A stretch of 64,000 bases of DNA from Azoarcus sp. Aa7 (lineage in GTDB: Bacteria; Pseudomonadota; Gammaproteobacteria; Burkholderiales; Rhodocyclaceae). Location of the stretch: NCBI RefSeq assembly GCF_014822185.1, contig NZ_QVLR01000006.1, forward strand, positions 1 to 64,000, given 5' to 3'. Of this stretch, positions 44,806-55,736 are shown piece by piece. Each line of letters opens with the position of its first letter. The stretch's first letter is position 1. The notes under the pieces were generated by a model that had not been told where the DNA came from, made no database searches, and worked only from the letters and a program-made list of their open reading frames with translations. Both the position numbers and the translations under genes were made by a program.

Positions 44806-45689
44806 GCGTTGCTACGATGCGAATGAGCGAACAAACTGCCGCGGACACTCTGGTGCAGGCCGGTGTTGCCGCGGGCGAGGCGCGGAACCCGAACTCCCCC
44901 GAGACAACTGCGCGGACCGGTAACGGAGTGCCCGTGAAGGCTTCCGTGGAGAATTTCAGTTTCTATTACGGTGATTTCAAAGCGCTCAAGTCGATCTCCA
45001 TGCCCGTGCATGAGAAACGCGTGACTGCCCTGATCGGCCCGTCCGGATGCGGCAAGTCAACACTCTTGCGGACTTTCAACCGCATGCACGATCTCTATCC
45101 GGGCAATCGCTACGAAGGGACGATCCGGTTGCATCCGGACAATACCAATCTGCTGGATCCAGCCGTCGATCCCATCGAAGTGCGTATGCGCATCGGCATG
45201 GTCTTCCAGAAGCCCAACCCGTTCCCGAAGTCGATCTACGAGAACGTCGCCTACGGCCTGCGCATCCGGGGTGAACGCAATCGTTCGGCGATCGACGACC
45301 AGGTCCGGGAGGCGCTGCGCGGCGCGGCCTTGTGGTCGGAGGTCGAACACCGGCTGCACGATCCGGCCACAGCATTGTCAGGCGGCCAGCAGCAGCGACT
45401 GTGCATTGCGCGTTGCCTCGCCACCCAGCCCGAAGTGCTGCTTTTCGACGAGCCGACCTCGGCGCTCGATCCGATCGCGACGGCCAGTATCGAGGAGTTG
45501 ATCCACGAACTGCGAGACAAAGTCACGATCCTTATCGTCACGCACAACATGCAGCAGGCCGCCCGCGTGTCCGATTACACGGCATACATGTATCTCGGCG
45601 AGTTGATGGAGTTCGGCGAAACCAACCAGATCTTCGTCAATCCGAAGCGCAAGGAAACCGAAGACTACATCACCGGCCGCTTCGGCTAG
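44799..45689 (+). CDS. pstB: Phosphate ABC transporter ATP-binding protein PstB
   Basis: ATPase that powers phosphate import. The 296-residue product has Walker [10 protein letters not shown], the ABC signature [13 protein letters not shown] and Walker [13 protein letters not shown], and ends [12 protein letters not shown] as usual. ATG 44799 has AAGGA 6 bases upstream and overlaps pstA; ATG 44817 and 44823 are alternatives. Either way the N-terminus carries about 40-50 extra polar residues before the core ([12 protein letters not shown]), longer than the 257-residue E. coli protein. No phoU or phoB follows; a hairpin and tpiA come next. Confidence 0.96.
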   Translation: MVSVATMRMSEQTAADTLVQAGVAAGEARNPNSPETTARTGNGVPVKASVENFSFYYGDFKALKSISMPVHEKRVTALIGPSGCGKSTLLRTFNRMHDLYPGNRYEGTIRLHPDNTNLLDPAVDPIEVRMRIGMVFQKPNPFPKSIYENVAYGLRIRGERNRSAIDDQVREALRGAALWSEVEHRLHDPATALSGGQQQRLCIARCLATQPEVLLFDEPTSALDPIATASIEELIHELRDKVTILIVTHNMQQAARVSDYTAYMYLGELMEFGETNQIFVNPKRKETEDYITGRFG

Positions 45690-45691
45690 GT

Positions 45692-45720
45692 GCGAGTGCA
45701 GGACCTCGTCCTGCACTCGC
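45692..45720 (+). terminator. Perfect hairpin after pstB
   Basis: A 13-bp perfect stem GCGAGTGCAGGAC with loop CTC, two bases after the pstB stop. No T tract follows. It probably marks the 3' end of the pst transcript. Confidence 0.6.
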
Positions 45721-45827
45721 CGGATCTGGCGAACGACGTTCCCGAAGCATTGAGATTGTCGAGCGCATGCCGCGGAAAGAGGGGGCGTTTCAGTGGTCCG
45801 CGTGGGTCAGTGTCGCCCCTGCCTTCC

Positions 45828-45856
45828 TTTACCTCGACAAGGCCTCCAGCTACAAT
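45828..45856 (+). promoter_or_regulatory. Possible sigma-70 promoter for tpiA
   Basis: TTTACC (-35, four of six), a 17-base spacer and TACAAT (-10, five of six). The predicted start is about 20 bases before the tpiA ATG. Confidence 0.5.
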
Positions 45857-45882
45857 CGAAAAATTTCGCTGGGGCGCGGTGC

Positions 45883-46641
45883 ATGAAACGAAAGCTAGTC
45901 GTCGGAAACTGGAAGATGAACGGCGACCGTGCGCACAACAGTGCTCTGCTGGACCAACTTCTGGGTGTCATGCCGGCGGGCGTCGACTGCGCAGTCTGTG
46001 TGCCGTTTCCATATCTTCCTCAAGTCGGGCAAATCCTGGCGGGCTGCGACGTCGTGCTCGGAGCCCAGGACGTGAGCGAATTTCCCGACGGCGCCTACAC
46101 GGGCGATGTCAGCGTCACGATGCTCGCCGACTGGGGTGTCCGTTTTGTTATCGTCGGCCATTCCGAGCGCAGGGCGCTGCACGGCGAGTCCGACGCGGTG
46201 GTTGCCCGCAAGGCTGCGGCAGCGCTTGACGGCGGGATCATACCCATCGTGTGCATCGGCGAGACGCTGGTCGAGCGTGAGTCCGGGGTGACGGAGCGGG
46301 TGCTCCAGCGACAACTGGATGCGCTTGCGGCTAACCTGTCGCCCGAGGTGCTGCAGCGAATCGTGCTGGCTTACGAGCCAGTCTGGGCGATCGGCACCGG
46401 CCGCGCTGCGACCGTCGAGCAGGTTCAGGTGGTGCTGGGATTCGTCAGGCATTGGCTGGCGCACCATCTTTCCGCACCCGAGCGGATTCGCATCCTTTAT
46501 GGCGGCAGCGTGAAACCCGAGACGGCGAACGGGCTGTTCGGCTTGCCGGATGCAGATGGCGGCTTGATCGGTGGGGCTTCGCTCGATGCGCAGTCCTTTC
46601 TTGAAATCTGTCGAGCGGCGACGGCCGCGCAGGGCAGTTGA
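45883..46641 (+). CDS. tpiA: Triosephosphate isomerase
   Basis: Interconverts dihydroxyacetone phosphate and glyceraldehyde-3-phosphate in glycolysis and gluconeogenesis. The 252-residue TIM barrel has NWKMNG (catalytic Asn and Lys), GHSERR (catalytic His) and AYEPVWAIGTGRAA (catalytic Glu and loop 6). ATG 45883 starts MKRKLVVGNWKMNG; an upstream ATG at 45793 overlaps the promoter. secG follows after 21 bases, as in many proteobacteria. Confidence 0.98.
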   Translation: MKRKLVVGNWKMNGDRAHNSALLDQLLGVMPAGVDCAVCVPFPYLPQVGQILAGCDVVLGAQDVSEFPDGAYTGDVSVTMLADWGVRFVIVGHSERRALHGESDAVVARKAAAALDGGIIPIVCIGETLVERESGVTERVLQRQLDALAANLSPEVLQRIVLAYEPVWAIGTGRAATVEQVQVVLGFVRHWLAHHLSAPERIRILYGGSVKPETANGLFGLPDADGGLIGGASLDAQSFLEICRAATAAQGS

Positions 46642-46662
46642 GATTCATAACAAGGTCATATT

Positions 46663-47022
46663 ATGAGCAATTACTTATTTTCTATTGTCCTGACCATTCA
46701 TGTGCTGGTGGGGCTCGGCATCATTGCTCTGGTACTGATGCAGCATGGCAAGGGGGCCGATGCGGGCGCTGCATTCGGCAGTGGAGCGTCGGGCAGTGTG
46801 TTCGGATCCTCCGGTTCGGCGAATTTCCTTAGTCGCGCCACGGCAATACTCGCAGCGGTATTCTTTCTCACGAGTCTCGGGCTCAGCTACCTCGGCAACG
46901 GCAAGGCGGTTAAGCCTTCCAGTGTCATGCAGGATGCTGCCGTGACCGCGCCGGCGTCCGCTGGAGATGTAGTCCCCGCTGGTGTGGCTGACGACTCGAA
47001 GGCGCAATCGATCCCGAAATAA
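46663..47022 (+). CDS. secG: Protein-export membrane protein SecG
   Basis: Small subunit of the SecYEG translocon that aids SecA-driven export. The 119-residue product has two membrane segments (about 5-24 and 54-72) around the conserved LMQHGKGADAGAAFGSG and SGSVFGSSGSANFLSR region. A short Ala/Val-rich C-terminal tail follows. It sits between tpiA and tRNA-Leu; the tpiA-secG-tRNA-Leu-nuoA order recurs in betaproteobacteria. Confidence 0.96.
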   Translation: MSNYLFSIVLTIHVLVGLGIIALVLMQHGKGADAGAAFGSGASGSVFGSSGSANFLSRATAILAAVFFLTSLGLSYLGNGKAVKPSSVMQDAAVTAPASAGDVVPAGVADDSKAQSIPK

Positions 47023-47036
47023 GTTCCCCTTGGGGC

Positions 47037-47065
47037 TTTGCGGGATACGGGAAAGGCCGTATAAT
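47037..47065 (+). promoter_or_regulatory. Promoter for tRNA-Leu
   Basis: A perfect TATAAT (-10) at 47060-47065, preceded 17 bases upstream by TTTGCG (or TTGCGG with a 16-base spacer). It starts about 15 bases after the secG stop and would initiate about 13 bases before the tRNA 5' end. Confidence 0.65.
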
Positions 47066-47084
47066 TTTGCGCTGTAACGAACGT

Positions 47085-47169
47085 GCCGACGTGGTGAAAT
47101 TGGTAGACACGCCATCTTGAGGGGGTGGTGGCGAAAGCCGTGTGAGTTCGAGTCTCACCGTCGGCACCA
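47085..47169 (+). tRNA. tRNA-Leu (anticodon GAG)
   Basis: An 85-base class II tRNA with the CCA end encoded. The acceptor stem GCCGACG pairs with CGTCGGC, followed by A and CCA. The anticodon stem CCATC / GGTGG closes a loop TTGAGGG, giving anticodon GAG at 47119-47121 for CUC/CUU codons. A long variable arm (TGGCGAAAGCCG) and the T loop GTTCGAGTC confirm tRNA-Leu. Confidence 0.97.
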
Positions 47170-47180
47170 GAACACTGAAT

Positions 47181-47202
47181 CGCCCGCGAAAGCGGGCGTT
47201 TT
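47181..47202 (+). terminator. Terminator after tRNA-Leu
   Basis: A 7-bp stem CGCCCGC / GCGGGCG with a GAAA tetraloop followed by TTTT, 12 bases after the tRNA. It separates the tRNA transcript from the nuo operon. Confidence 0.8.
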
Positions 47203-47262
47203 CATGCAGTGGGTTAATTAAAAAAACTAAAACAATCTGTATTCAAGACGGGGTGTCACGCA

Positions 47263-47637
47263 ATGCTGGAAAACTACTTTCCTGTTCTGATGTTCATCCT
47301 CGTGGGGCTTGGTTTTGGCCTTGTTCCTGTCATCTTGGGGCGGCTTGTTGCGCCCTATCGTCCTGGCAGCGAAAAGCTGTCTCCGTATGAGTGTGGCTTC
47401 GAGGCATTCGAAGACGCGCGCATGAAGTTCGATGTGCGCTATTACCTCATCGCGATCCTTTTCATCCTTTTCGATCTCGAAATCGCCTTTCTGTTTCCGT
47501 GGGCGACGGTGTTCCAGGAATTCATTGCGGCTGGTCAGGTCGCGTGGTTCGTATTCGGTTCGGTTATGGTCTTCATTGCCGTGCTGGTCATCGGTTATGT
47601 CGTCGAGTGGAAAAACGGTGCGCTCGACTGGGAGTGA
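47263..47637 (+). CDS. nuoA: NADH-quinone oxidoreductase subunit A
   Basis: Membrane-arm subunit of complex I near the quinone site. The 124-residue product has three membrane segments and the conserved loop [20 protein letters not shown] between the first two. It is the first gene of the nuoA-N operon. An A-rich tract (47216-47236, ATTAAAAAAACTAAAACAAT) lies before it and stands out in this GC-rich DNA; it may be part of the promoter, but I could not assign boxes. nuoB follows after 3 bases. Confidence 0.97.
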   Translation: MLENYFPVLMFILVGLGFGLVPVILGRLVAPYRPGSEKLSPYECGFEAFEDARMKFDVRYYLIAILFILFDLEIAFLFPWATVFQEFIAAGQVAWFVFGSVMVFIAVLVIGYVVEWKNGALDWE

Positions 47638-47640
47638 TGA

Positions 47641-48117
47641 ATGAGTATTGAGGGCGTCTTTCGCGAAGGGTTCGTAACCACTTCGCTCGATGCGGTAATC
47701 AACTGGACTCGCACGGGGTCTCTCTGGCCGATGACCTTCGGTTTGGCCTGCTGTGCGGTCGAGATGATTCATGCGGGTTGTTCTCGTTATGACCTTGACC
47801 GCTTTGGTGTCGTGTTTCGGCCCAGTCCGCGGCAGTCGGACCTGATGATCGTGGCTGGGACCCTCTGCAACAAGATGGCGCCGGCGCTACGCAAGGTGTA
47901 CGAGCAGATGGCCGAGCCTCGCTGGGTCATCTCGATGGGGTCGTGCGCCAATGGTGGTGGCTATTACCACTATTCCTACTCGGTCGTGCGCGGCTGTGAC
48001 CGCATTGTGCCGGTCGATGTGTACGTCCCGGGTTGCCCGCCTACGGCTGAAGCGCTGCTCTACGGCATCATTCAGCTCCAAAACAAGATCAAGCGCACGA
48101 ATACCATCGCGCGCTGA
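47641..48117 (+). CDS. nuoB: NADH-quinone oxidoreductase subunit B
   Basis: Peripheral-arm subunit that holds the N2 [4Fe-4S] cluster, the direct electron donor to quinone. The 158-residue product has the ligands Cys37 and Cys38 (GLACCAVEM), Cys102 ([10 protein letters not shown]) and Cys132 ([12 protein letters not shown]). All four are intact. It follows nuoA by 3 bases and precedes nuoC. Confidence 0.98.
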   Translation: MSIEGVFREGFVTTSLDAVINWTRTGSLWPMTFGLACCAVEMIHAGCSRYDLDRFGVVFRPSPRQSDLMIVAGTLCNKMAPALRKVYEQMAEPRWVISMGSCANGGGYYHYSYSVVRGCDRIVPVDVYVPGCPPTAEALLYGIIQLQNKIKRTNTIAR

Positions 48118-48131
48118 CGGATGGTTCATCT

Positions 48132-48737
48132 ATGAGTCCCAAGCTTGAGCGTCTGAGCCAGGCCCTGCACGAGGTCCTGGGTGACAAGTTGCGGTCGATT
48201 GTGGTCGATCGTGGTGAGGTGACCATCGACGTTGCGCCGGAAGATTATCTCGGCGTGGCTCAGAGTCTGCGTGATCACGCGGATCTGTGCTTCGAAGAGC
48301 TGATCGATGTGTCCGGCCTCGATTATTCGACTTACGGGAATGGTGCCTGGGGTGGAAGGCGCTTTGCGGTTGCTGTCCATCTCCTGTCGGTTGCGAAGAA
48401 CTGGCGGCTGCGCGTGAAAGTCTTCGCGGCTGAAGACGATTTTCCAGTGCTCGAATCCGTCGTGGGTGTCTGGCCGGGCGCCAACTGGTATGAGCGCGAG
48501 ACCTTCGATCTATACGGAATCATGTTCTCGGGTCACCCTGATCTGCGGCGGATCCTGACGGACTACGGTTTTGTCGGTCATCCATTCCGCAAGGATTTTC
48601 CGGTCACCGGGTACGTCGAGATGCGCTACGACGCGGAGCAGGGTCGGGTTGTCTATCAGCCCGTTACGATAGAGCCGCGCGAAAACACGCCGCGCATCGT
48701 GCGCGAAGAGAACTACGGGGATGTCGGCCATGGCTGA
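48132..48737 (+). CDS. nuoC: NADH-quinone oxidoreductase subunit C
   Basis: Peripheral-arm 30-kDa-type subunit that contacts NuoD at the quinone end. The 201-residue product has the family signature [20 protein letters not shown] and the GHPFRKDFP motif. NuoC and NuoD are separate genes here, unlike the fused nuoCD of E. coli. Its 3' end overlaps the nuoD start. Confidence 0.97.
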   Translation: MSPKLERLSQALHEVLGDKLRSIVVDRGEVTIDVAPEDYLGVAQSLRDHADLCFEELIDVSGLDYSTYGNGAWGGRRFAVAVHLLSVAKNWRLRVKVFAAEDDFPVLESVVGVWPGANWYERETFDLYGIMFSGHPDLRRILTDYGFVGHPFRKDFPVTGYVEMRYDAEQGRVVYQPVTIEPRENTPRIVREENYGDVGHG

Positions 48738-49983
48738 GATTCGCAATTACACGATCAACTTTGGTCCTCAGCATCCGTCTGCGCACGGCGTGCTGCGTCT
48801 GGTTCTCGAACTGGACGGCGAGGTTGTCGAGCGCGCCGATCCCCATATCGGGTTGTTGCACCGGGGAACGGAAAAGCTTGCCGAAACCCGCACGTGGATC
48901 CAGTCAGTGCCCTACATGGATCGTCTCGACTACGTGTCCATGATGTGTAATGAACATGCGTACTGCATGGCGATGGAGCGTCTGCTCGGAATCGAGGTGC
49001 CGATCCGTGCGCAGTACATTCGTGTGATGTTCGACGAGGTCACGCGGATCCTGAATCACCTTCTGGGCATCGGTACGCACGCACTCGACATCGGTGCCAT
49101 GACGATGGTGCTGTACACGTTCCGCGAGCGTGAAGACCTCATGGACGTATACGAGGCGGTGTCCGGTGCGCGAATGCATGCGGCGTATTACCGTCCGGGT
49201 GGCGTCTATCGTGATCTGCCAGATCGCATGCCCCAGTACGAGGTCAACAAGTTCAAGAACGCCAACACGGTTCGCCAGTTGAACGAGAGCCGTCAGGGCA
49301 CGATGCTGGACTTTCTCGAAGACTTTACCAACCGCTTCAACGGCTACTGCGACGATTACGAGACGCTGCTGACGGATAACCGGATCTGGAAGCAGCGGAC
49401 CGTCGGCATCGGTGTTGTGACACCCGAGCAGGCGAAGGCTTGGGGCTTCACCGGCGTGATGTTGCGCGGTTCTGGGGTGCCTTGGGATCTGCGCAAGAAA
49501 CAGCCTTACGAGGTCTACGACCAGGTCGAGTTCGATGTGCCGATCGGAAAGACGGGTGACTGCTATGACCGCTACCTCGTCCGGATGGAGGAGATGCGGC
49601 AGTCCAATCGCATCATCAAGCAGTGCATCGACTGGTTGCGCAAGAACCCCGGCCCCGTGATTGCCGACAACCACAAGGTTGCACCGCCGCCCCGTGAGCG
49701 CATGAAGGCGAACATGGAAGAGCTTATCCATCACTTCAAGCTCTTCACCGAAGGCATGCACGTTCCGGCGGGTGAGGTCTATGCCGCGGTCGAGCATCCT
49801 AAGGGCGAGTTCGGCGTGTATGCAGTATCCGACGGCGCAAATAAGCCCTACCGCCTGAAGATGCGTGCGCCAGGCTTTGCGCACCTCGCTGCGATGGACG
49901 AAATGGCGCGTGGGCACATGATTGCCGACGTCGTCGCGATCATTGGCACCATGGATGTCGTGTTCGGCGAAATCGACCGCTGA
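48730..49983 (+). CDS. nuoD: NADH-quinone oxidoreductase subunit D
   Basis: 49-kDa-type subunit that forms the quinone-binding pocket with NuoB. The 417-residue product has [34 protein letters not shown] with the conserved His, and the C-terminal [10 protein letters not shown] use ATG 48730 ([12 protein letters not shown]), overlapping nuoC by 8 bases; ATG 48721, three codons upstream, is also possible. nuoE follows after 49 bases. Confidence 0.97.
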   Translation: MAEIRNYTINFGPQHPSAHGVLRLVLELDGEVVERADPHIGLLHRGTEKLAETRTWIQSVPYMDRLDYVSMMCNEHAYCMAMERLLGIEVPIRAQYIRVMFDEVTRILNHLLGIGTHALDIGAMTMVLYTFREREDLMDVYEAVSGARMHAAYYRPGGVYRDLPDRMPQYEVNKFKNANTVRQLNESRQGTMLDFLEDFTNRFNGYCDDYETLLTDNRIWKQRTVGIGVVTPEQAKAWGFTGVMLRGSGVPWDLRKKQPYEVYDQVEFDVPIGKTGDCYDRYLVRMEEMRQSNRIIKQCIDWLRKNPGPVIADNHKVAPPPRERMKANMEELIHHFKLFTEGMHVPAGEVYAAVEHPKGEFGVYAVSDGANKPYRLKMRAPGFAHLAAMDEMARGHMIADVVAIIGTMDVVFGEIDR

Positions 49984-50032
49984 ACGCTTGGTCTTGAAAC
50001 GTCGGCAGGCAACCCGGGAAGACGAGTACGAA

Positions 50033-50512
50033 ATGCTGAGTCAGGAATCGCTACAACAGATCGATCGCGAGATCGCGAAATATCCACCCGAACAGAAGCA
50101 GTCGGCCGCGATGTCGGCGCTACGCATCGCTCAGGTCGAAAAGGGCTGGCTGCCGAAGGAAGTCATCGAGTTCGTTGCCAGCTACCTCGGCATGCCCGCG
50201 ATTGCGGCCTATGAGGTGGCGAGCTTCTACAACATGTATGACCTCGAGCCGGTAGGGCGTCACAAGATCACCGTATGCACGAATCTCCCCTGTGCGCTGT
50301 CCGGTGGTGTCCATGCGGCCGAGTATCTCAAGGAAAAGCTCGGCATCGACTTCAACGAAACGACCCCCGACGGCAAGTTCACGCTGAAGGAAGGCGAGTG
50401 CATGGGTGCTTGCGGGGACGCCCCCGTGCTGCTGGTGAATAACCATCACATGTGCAGCTGGATGACGAAGGAAAAGATCGATCAGATCCTCGCGGAGCTG
50501 GAAGACAAATGA
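50033..50512 (+). CDS. nuoE: NADH-quinone oxidoreductase subunit E
   Basis: 24-kDa-type subunit with the off-pathway N1a [2Fe-2S] cluster in the NADH-oxidising module. The 159-residue product has cluster ligands Cys82, Cys87, Cys123 and Cys127 (VCTNLPC, GECMGAC). ATG 50033 starts [11 protein letters not shown]; an open frame continues upstream into nuoD and is rejected. The stop overlaps nuoF (ATGA). Confidence 0.97.
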   Translation: MLSQESLQQIDREIAKYPPEQKQSAAMSALRIAQVEKGWLPKEVIEFVASYLGMPAIAAYEVASFYNMYDLEPVGRHKITVCTNLPCALSGGVHAAEYLKEKLGIDFNETTPDGKFTLKEGECMGACGDAPVLLVNNHHMCSWMTKEKIDQILAELEDK

Positions 50513-51822
50513 GCGGAAGCGGACTGATTCTCGCCGGCGTCGACGGCGATCGTACCTGGGGGCTGCAGGACTATGTTGCACGCGGTGGCTACTCCGCGCT
50601 GCGCAAGATCATCAGCGAAAAAATCCCGCCCGAGACGATCATTGGGGAACTCAAGGCCTCCTCGTTGCGTGGTCGTGGCGGCGCAGGCTTCCCGACCGGG
50701 TTGAAGTGGAGCTTCATGCCGCGCTCCTTCCCCGGGGCAAAGTATCTTGCGTGCAACTCGGATGAAGGCGAGCCTGGTACCTTCAAGGATCGCGACATCC
50801 TGCGCTACAATCCGCACACGGTCATCGAAGGGATGACCATCGCTGCGTATGCGATGGGTTGCGAGCGTGGCTACAACTACATTCACGGCGAGATCTTCGA
50901 GGTATACGAGCGCTTCGAAGCAGCGCTTGCCGAGGCACGTGCGGCGGGCGTGCTCGGACAGAACATCCTCGGTTCCGATTTCTCGTTCGAGCTGTTCGCC
51001 CATCATGGCTACGGCGCCTATATCTGCGGTGAGGAAACCGCACTGCTCGAGTCGATCGAAGGCAAGAAGGGCCAGCCGCGCTTCAAGCCGCCTTTCCCTG
51101 CGAGCTACGGCCTGTACGGAAAGCCGACGACGATCAACAACACGGAAACTTTCGCGTCCGTGCCGTTCATCATCAACATGGGCGGAGAAGCCTTCCTCAA
51201 CCTCGGCAAGCCGAACAACGGGGGCACGAAGCTGTTCTCTGTATCCGGTCATGTGAATTGTCCCGGCAATTACGAAGTTGCCATGGGCACGCCGTTCGCC
51301 GAACTGCTCGAGATGGCGGGCGGGGTGCGCGGCGGGCGCAAGCTCAAGGCGGTGATCCCCGGTGGTTCGTCGGCGCCCGTCCTTCCGGGCAACGTGATGA
51401 TGGACTGCACGATGGACTATGACTCGATCTCGAAAGCGGGGTCGATGCTCGGTTCCGGCGCCGTCATCGTGATGGACGAAACGACGTGCATGGTCAAGGC
51501 GCTCGAGCGTCTGTCGTACTTCTACTTTGAGGAGTCCTGCGGCCAGTGCACCCCGTGCCGGGAAGGTACGGGCTGGCTCTACCGCGTGGTCCATCGCATC
51601 GAAAACGGGCTCGGGCGGAAGGACGACCTCGACCTTCTCAATTCGGTGACCGGGAACATCATGGGCCGCACGATCTGCGCCCTCGGTGACGCCGCGTCGA
51701 TGCCGGTGCAGAGCTTCATCAAGCACTTCGGTTCCGAATTCGAGTACCACATCGAAAACAAGAAATGTCTAGTGCCGCCTGAAGTCCAGTATGAAGGCAG
51801 CCAAATCTACGTGAGACCGTGA
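50509..51822 (+). CDS. nuoF: NADH-quinone oxidoreductase subunit F
   Basis: 51-kDa-type subunit that binds NADH, FMN and the N3 [4Fe-4S] cluster, where electrons enter complex I. The 437-residue product has the NADH/FMN loop [14 protein letters not shown], the [12 protein letters not shown] segment, and cluster ligands Cys344, Cys347, Cys350 and Cys390 ([19 protein letters not shown]). It overlaps nuoE by four bases and nuoG by one. Confidence 0.98.
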   Translation: MSGSGLILAGVDGDRTWGLQDYVARGGYSALRKIISEKIPPETIIGELKASSLRGRGGAGFPTGLKWSFMPRSFPGAKYLACNSDEGEPGTFKDRDILRYNPHTVIEGMTIAAYAMGCERGYNYIHGEIFEVYERFEAALAEARAAGVLGQNILGSDFSFELFAHHGYGAYICGEETALLESIEGKKGQPRFKPPFPASYGLYGKPTTINNTETFASVPFIINMGGEAFLNLGKPNNGGTKLFSVSGHVNCPGNYEVAMGTPFAELLEMAGGVRGGRKLKAVIPGGSSAPVLPGNVMMDCTMDYDSISKAGSMLGSGAVIVMDETTCMVKALERLSYFYFEESCGQCTPCREGTGWLYRVVHRIENGLGRKDDLDLLNSVTGNIMGRTICALGDAASMPVQSFIKHFGSEFEYHIENKKCLVPPEVQYEGSQIYVRP

Positions 51823-54161
51823 TGCTAGAGATTGAAATCGACGGCAAGCAGGTGACGGTCGAGGATGGCAGCACCATCATGGATGCTGCCACCAAGATCG
51901 GTGCTTTCGTTCCGCACTTCTGTTACCACAAGAAGCTCTCGATCGCGGCGAGTTGCCGCATGTGCCTCGTACAGGTCGAGAAGGCGCCCAAGCCGCTTCC
52001 CGCGTGCGCCACTCCCGTCACGAACGGGATGAAGGTGTGGACACGTTCGGAGCAGGCGGTGAAGGCCCAGAAGGGCGTCATGGAGTTTCTGCTCATCAAC
52101 CACCCCCTGGATTGCCCGATCTGCGACCAGGGTGGCGAGTGTCAGTTGCAGGATCTGGCGGTCGGCTACGGCGGCAGCCAGTCGCGTTACGAGGAAGAGA
52201 AGCGCGTGGTTCTGAACAAGAACCTCGGTCCGCTCGTTTCGACCGACATGACCCGTTGCATCAACTGCACGCGCTGTGTGCGGTTCACGACGGAAATCGC
52301 AGGGCAGATGGAACTGGGCCAGGCTTTCCGCGGCGAGCATGCCGAGATCATGCCGTTCGTCGAAAAAACGGTGGACTCGGAGCTATCCGGCAACATCATC
52401 GATCTCTGCCCCGTCGGTGCGCTGACCTCGAAGCCGTTCCGCTTCTCGGCCCGTACCTGGGAGCTTGCGCGCCGCCGTTCGGTGAGCCCGCACGATTCGC
52501 TCGGCTCCAACCTGATCGTTCAGGTGAAGCACGACGTGGTCAAGCGCGTGCTGCCGTTCGAAAACGAGGACATCAACGAGTGCTGGCTGTCCGACAAGGA
52601 CCGTTTCTCGTACGAAGGTCTCAACAGCGAAGATCGTCTCACCGTGCCGATGCTCAAGCAGGACGGCGTGTGGAAGGATACGGATTGGCAGACGGCCCTC
52701 GAGTTCGCGGCGAACGGGCTGCGCAAGACGGCCAAGCAGAACGGTCCGGATTCCATCGGCGCGCTGGCTTCGCCGCATGCGACGGTCGAAGAGCTGTATC
52801 TTCTGCAGAAGCTCACTCGTGCCATCGGTTCCGACAGCGTCGATTTCCGCCTGCGGCAGAGCGATTTCCGCGCTGACGGGTTCCGCGAAGGCGCTCCGTG
52901 GCTGGGTATGCCCATCAACGATGTGGCGGGCCTCAACCGCTTGCTCGTGATCGGCAGCTTCCTGCGCAAGGATACGCCGCTGCTCGCCCAGCGCGTGCGG
53001 CAGGCGGCCAAGCGCGGTCTGCATGTCAGTGCGATCAATGCGAGCGCCGAGGAGTGGCTGCTGCCGGTTAAGAACCGCGTGCTGGCAGCTCCGTCCGCGA
53101 TCGTCCCCGTGCTCCTGCAGGTGGTTGCAGCCCTTGCGGCCGAGAAGGGTGCAAAGGTCGCCGAACATCTTGCCGCGGTCATGCCTTCCGCGGTGTCCGA
53201 CGAGGCGTGTGCGATTGCCCAGAGTCTCGCGTCCGGCCGCAAGGTCGCCGTCTGGCTCGGCAACCTTGCGGTGCAGAGCGACTATGCTTCCGAGATTCAG
53301 CAGCTCGCTGAAGAAATCGCGCGCCTGACCGAAGGTGTTTTCGGGGTGCTCGGCGAGGCGGCCAACAGTGTCGGCGGTTATCTTGCGAAGGCAGTGCCTC
53401 TGGTTGGTGGCCTCAATGCGCGGCAGATGCTGGAGCAACCCCGCAAGGCCTATCTCCTGTTGAATGCCGAGCCGGATCTGGATTTTGCGAACCCGGCTCT
53501 GGCGCAGTCCGTACTCGGGGCGGCGCCGTTGGTGATCGCACTGTCGGCCTTCAAGTCTCCGTCTCTGCTTGCCACAGCGGATGTGCTGCTGCCGATCGCA
53601 CCGTTCACCGAGACCTCGGGCACCTTCGTGAACTGCGAAGGGCGAGCGCAGAACTTCAATGCAGTCGCTCGTCCCCTCGGCGATACCCGTCCGGGCTGGA
53701 AGGTTCTGCGGGTTCTCGGAAATCTCCTTGAGTTCGAAGGCTTCGATCAGAACGACTCGGAGGCTGTCGCTGCGGAGGCGCTCGCAGAGGGTAATCGTCC
53801 GGACCTCGGTAATCGTCTGTATGGTCTCGAGTTCAAGTTCGCCGGACAGGCTGCCGCGGGATTCGAACGCGTCAGCGATGTGCCGATCTACGCGGCCGAT
53901 CCGCTGGTGCGACGCGCCACGTCGCTGCAGAAGACGCGCGACGCGAAGGCTCCGGTGGCGCGCGCGAGTGCGGCGACCCTTGCCGCGATCGGCGTTGAAT
54001 CGGGCGCTCGCGTGCGCCTGAAGCAGGGGCAGGGGGCAGCCGAGGTCCTGATCGTCGCGGACGATTCGATCGCGGCGAACTGCGTGCGTGTTGCTGCGGC
54101 CAACGCGGCAACCGCCGTCCTCGGCGCAATGTGCGGCGAGATCAGCGTGGAGCGTGTCTGA
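51822..54161 (+). CDS. nuoG: NADH-quinone oxidoreductase subunit G
   Basis: 75-kDa-type subunit carrying the N1b, N4 and N5 clusters. The 779-residue product has the N-terminal ferredoxin domain with Cys34, Cys45, Cys48 and Cys62, the His/Cys cluster motif [19 protein letters not shown], a four-Cys site beginning [10 protein letters not shown], and a large C-terminal molybdopterin-oxidoreductase-like domain that binds no cofactor in this family. ATG 51822 overlaps the nuoF stop by one base; the nuoH start overlaps its own stop in the same way (TGATG). Confidence 0.97.
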   Translation: MLEIEIDGKQVTVEDGSTIMDAATKIGAFVPHFCYHKKLSIAASCRMCLVQVEKAPKPLPACATPVTNGMKVWTRSEQAVKAQKGVMEFLLINHPLDCPICDQGGECQLQDLAVGYGGSQSRYEEEKRVVLNKNLGPLVSTDMTRCINCTRCVRFTTEIAGQMELGQAFRGEHAEIMPFVEKTVDSELSGNIIDLCPVGALTSKPFRFSARTWELARRRSVSPHDSLGSNLIVQVKHDVVKRVLPFENEDINECWLSDKDRFSYEGLNSEDRLTVPMLKQDGVWKDTDWQTALEFAANGLRKTAKQNGPDSIGALASPHATVEELYLLQKLTRAIGSDSVDFRLRQSDFRADGFREGAPWLGMPINDVAGLNRLLVIGSFLRKDTPLLAQRVRQAAKRGLHVSAINASAEEWLLPVKNRVLAAPSAIVPVLLQVVAALAAEKGAKVAEHLAAVMPSAVSDEACAIAQSLASGRKVAVWLGNLAVQSDYASEIQQLAEEIARLTEGVFGVLGEAANSVGGYLAKAVPLVGGLNARQMLEQPRKAYLLLNAEPDLDFANPALAQSVLGAAPLVIALSAFKSPSLLATADVLLPIAPFTETSGTFVNCEGRAQNFNAVARPLGDTRPGWKVLRVLGNLLEFEGFDQNDSEAVAAEALAEGNRPDLGNRLYGLEFKFAGQAAAGFERVSDVPIYAADPLVRRATSLQKTRDAKAPVARASAATLAAIGVESGARVRLKQGQGAAEVLIVADDSIAANCVRVAAANAATAVLGAMCGEISVERV

Positions 54162-55210
54162 TGGAAGCGTTGCTGGAACCCGTGTCGCAGTTTTTCGGGC
54201 CCGCGTGGCCTGCCGTCTGGACGCTCGCGAAGATCGTCGCGATCATCGCGCCGCTCATGATCGGCGTGGCCTACTTGACGCTTGCGGAACGTAAGGTCAT
54301 CGGCTACATGCAGGTCCGCATCGGCCCGAACCGTGTCGGCCCGAAGGGGCTGCTGCAGCCGATCGCCGATGGTATGAAGCTCCTCTTCAAGGAGATCATC
54401 ATTCCGTCGGGAGCGAGCAAGGGCCTTTTCATCCTCGGGCCGATTCTCGCGATCGCCCCGTCCCTGGCCGCCTGGTCGGTGGTGCCCTTCAGTGAGGGGA
54501 TGGTGCTCGCAAACGTGAACGCCGGCCTGTTGCTGCTGCTGGCGATCACGTCGATGGAAGTGTACGGCGTCATCATCGCCGGCTGGGCATCGAACTCGAA
54601 ATACCCGTTCCTCGGTTCGATGCGGGCGGCGGCCCAGATGGTGTCGTACGAAGTGGCGATGGGTTTCGCTCTGATCTGTGTGCTGCTGATCTCGTCGAGC
54701 CTCAACCTGAGTGACATCGTGCATTCGCAGGGTCAAGGAAGATTCCATGACATGGGGCTGTCTTTCCTGTCCTGGAACTGGCTCCCCCTTCTGCCGATGT
54801 TCATCGTTTTCCTGATTTCGGGCATTGCGGAAACCAACCGTGCGCCGTTCGACGTGGTCGAGGGTGAGTCGGAAGTGGTTGCCGGGCATATGGTCGAGTA
54901 CTCTGGGATGGCCTTCGCGCTGTTCTTCCTGGCCGAATACGCGAACATGTTCCTCGTGTCGGTGATGACGGCGGTGCTCTTCATGGGCGGCTGGCTTTCG
55001 CCGATCGGCGCGATTCCAGACGGTTTCCACTGGCTGGCACTGAAGACCGCGTTCTTCCTGTTCGTGTTCCTGTGGGTACGTGCGACATTCCCGCGCTTCC
55101 GCTACGACCACATCATGCGGTTGGGTTGGAAGGTGTTTATTCCGATCACCCTGGTCTGGGTGATTGTGGTGGCGGTGTGGATGATGTCGCCGCTGTCTAT
55201 CTGGAAGTGA
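54161..55210 (+). CDS. nuoH: NADH-quinone oxidoreductase subunit H
   Basis: ND1-type membrane subunit that forms the entry of the quinone tunnel. The 349-residue product has about eight membrane segments, with [20 protein letters not shown] and [19 protein letters not shown], the two conserved cytoplasmic loops facing the peripheral arm. Its start overlaps the nuoG stop by one base, implying translational coupling. nuoI follows after 10 bases. Confidence 0.98.
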   Translation: MEALLEPVSQFFGPAWPAVWTLAKIVAIIAPLMIGVAYLTLAERKVIGYMQVRIGPNRVGPKGLLQPIADGMKLLFKEIIIPSGASKGLFILGPILAIAPSLAAWSVVPFSEGMVLANVNAGLLLLLAITSMEVYGVIIAGWASNSKYPFLGSMRAAAQMVSYEVAMGFALICVLLISSSLNLSDIVHSQGQGRFHDMGLSFLSWNWLPLLPMFIVFLISGIAETNRAPFDVVEGESEVVAGHMVEYSGMAFALFFLAEYANMFLVSVMTAVLFMGGWLSPIGAIPDGFHWLALKTAFFLFVFLWVRATFPRFRYDHIMRLGWKVFIPITLVWVIVVAVWMMSPLSIWK

Positions 55211-55220
55211 GAGGCTGAAG

Positions 55221-55706
55221 ATGGGTGCCAAGGATTACATCGGTAGCCTGTTCCTAACGGAACTGATCAAGGGCTTGGCGCTTACGGGGCGTCACCTGTT
55301 CGCGCGCAAGATCACGATACAGTTTCCGGAGGAGAAGACTCCGCAAAGCCCGCGTTTTCGTGGTCTGCATGCTCTGCGACGCTATCCCAACGGTGAGGAG
55401 CGCTGCATCGCGTGCAAGCTGTGCGAGGCGATCTGCCCCGCAATGGCGATCACCATCGAGTCCGATCAGCGCGACGACGGTTCGCGTCGTACGACCCGGT
55501 ACGACATCGATCTGACGAAGTGCATCTTCTGTGGCTTCTGCGAAGAGGCTTGTCCGGTGGATGCGATCGTCGAGACGCGCGTGCTCGAGTACCACGGCGA
55601 GCAGCGGGGCGATCTGTATTACACGAAGCAGATGCTGCTCGCCGTCGGCGACCGGCATGAAGCCCAGATCGCTGCCGACCGCGAAGCAGACTCGAAGTAC
55701 CGCTAA
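55221..55706 (+). CDS. nuoI: NADH-quinone oxidoreductase subunit I
   Basis: TYKY-type subunit with two [4Fe-4S] clusters (N6a and N6b) between NuoG and NuoB. The 161-residue product has two full ferredoxin motifs: Cys62, Cys65, Cys68, Cys72 ([12 protein letters not shown]) and Cys101, Cys104, Cys107, Cys111 ([12 protein letters not shown]). An N-terminal amphipathic region ([17 protein letters not shown]) probably lies on the membrane. nuoJ follows after 30 bases. Confidence 0.98.
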   Translation: MGAKDYIGSLFLTELIKGLALTGRHLFARKITIQFPEEKTPQSPRFRGLHALRRYPNGEERCIACKLCEAICPAMAITIESDQRDDGSRRTTRYDIDLTKCIFCGFCEEACPVDAIVETRVLEYHGEQRGDLYYTKQMLLAVGDRHEAQIAADREADSKYR

Positions 55707-55736
55707 GGGAGGGCGCCTGCGGGCGCCGCAAAGGAC

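Noticed and set aside
47204-47262. A defined promoter for the nuo operon in the A-rich tract
   Set aside because: The tract is AT-rich but no -35/-10 pair with acceptable spacing could be assigned by eye.
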